Positions 5,309 to 5,312 of a stretch of 5,312 nucleotides of DNA are shown here, in pieces; within the stretch, counting starts at the first letter, position 1; every line of letters starts with the position of its first letter. The notes beneath the pieces are model-generated. The model was not told where the DNA came from and searched no databases. It saw only the letters and a list, made by a program, of their open reading frames with translations. This DNA comes from Propionibacteriales bacterium (GTDB lineage: Bacteria; Actinomycetota; Actinomycetes; Propionibacteriales; Propionibacteriaceae), in assembly GCA_017882655.1 (NCBI GenBank), contig JADGPB010000206.1, forward strand, positions 1 through 5,312, written 5' to 3'. The translations under genes and the position numbers were made by a program.

Positions 5309-5312
5309 GACC

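Overview
The window is GC-rich, uses GTG as well as ATG starts, and packs genes tightly with 4-base start/stop overlaps. The gene families point to an actinomycete. The order endonuclease III, TlpA-like lipoprotein, CoA-type NUDIX hydrolase, followed later by an oppositely oriented Phage_holin_3_6-type membrane protein, resembles the nth neighbourhood I recall from mycobacteria and other Actinobacteria. A Propionibacteriales-like soil actinomycete (Kribbella/Nocardioides type) is a guess from style only.

Left block (1-1654, + strand): the C-terminal part of endonuclease III (nth), an exported thioredoxin-fold lipoprotein and a NUDIX hydrolase with the CoA-pyrophosphatase signature. They are joined by ATGA and GTGA overlaps, so they form one translationally coupled operon. 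In the actinobacterial arrangement I recall, a MarP/CvpA-type membrane serine protease follows the NUDIX gene. It is not here.

Middle block (1655-3593): where that protease gene would be expected there is a 22-bp tandem-repeat array that turns back on itself. Three copies run in one orientation and three in the other, placed exactly symmetrically about position 1737. After the array come a LacI-type operator-like half palindrome, a possible promoter and a GTG start without a good Shine-Dalgarno. That start opens a complete oligo-1,6-glucosidase-type GH13 alpha-glucosidase. A perfect 14-bp inverted repeat (3592-3667) closes the block and separates it from the convergent gene on its right.

Right block (3677-5312): a two-helix holin-like membrane protein on the minus strand, a 74-residue tail-anchored small protein on the plus strand, a compact GC hairpin, and a SAM-dependent methyltransferase on the minus strand whose start lies at the right edge.

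Functionally, the left operon is DNA repair, envelope thiol chemistry and nucleotide/CoA housekeeping. The glucosidase is a carbohydrate-catabolic gene that looks inserted into this neighbourhood with its own control region. The most unusual item is the inverted array of 22-bp repeats at 1661-1842.
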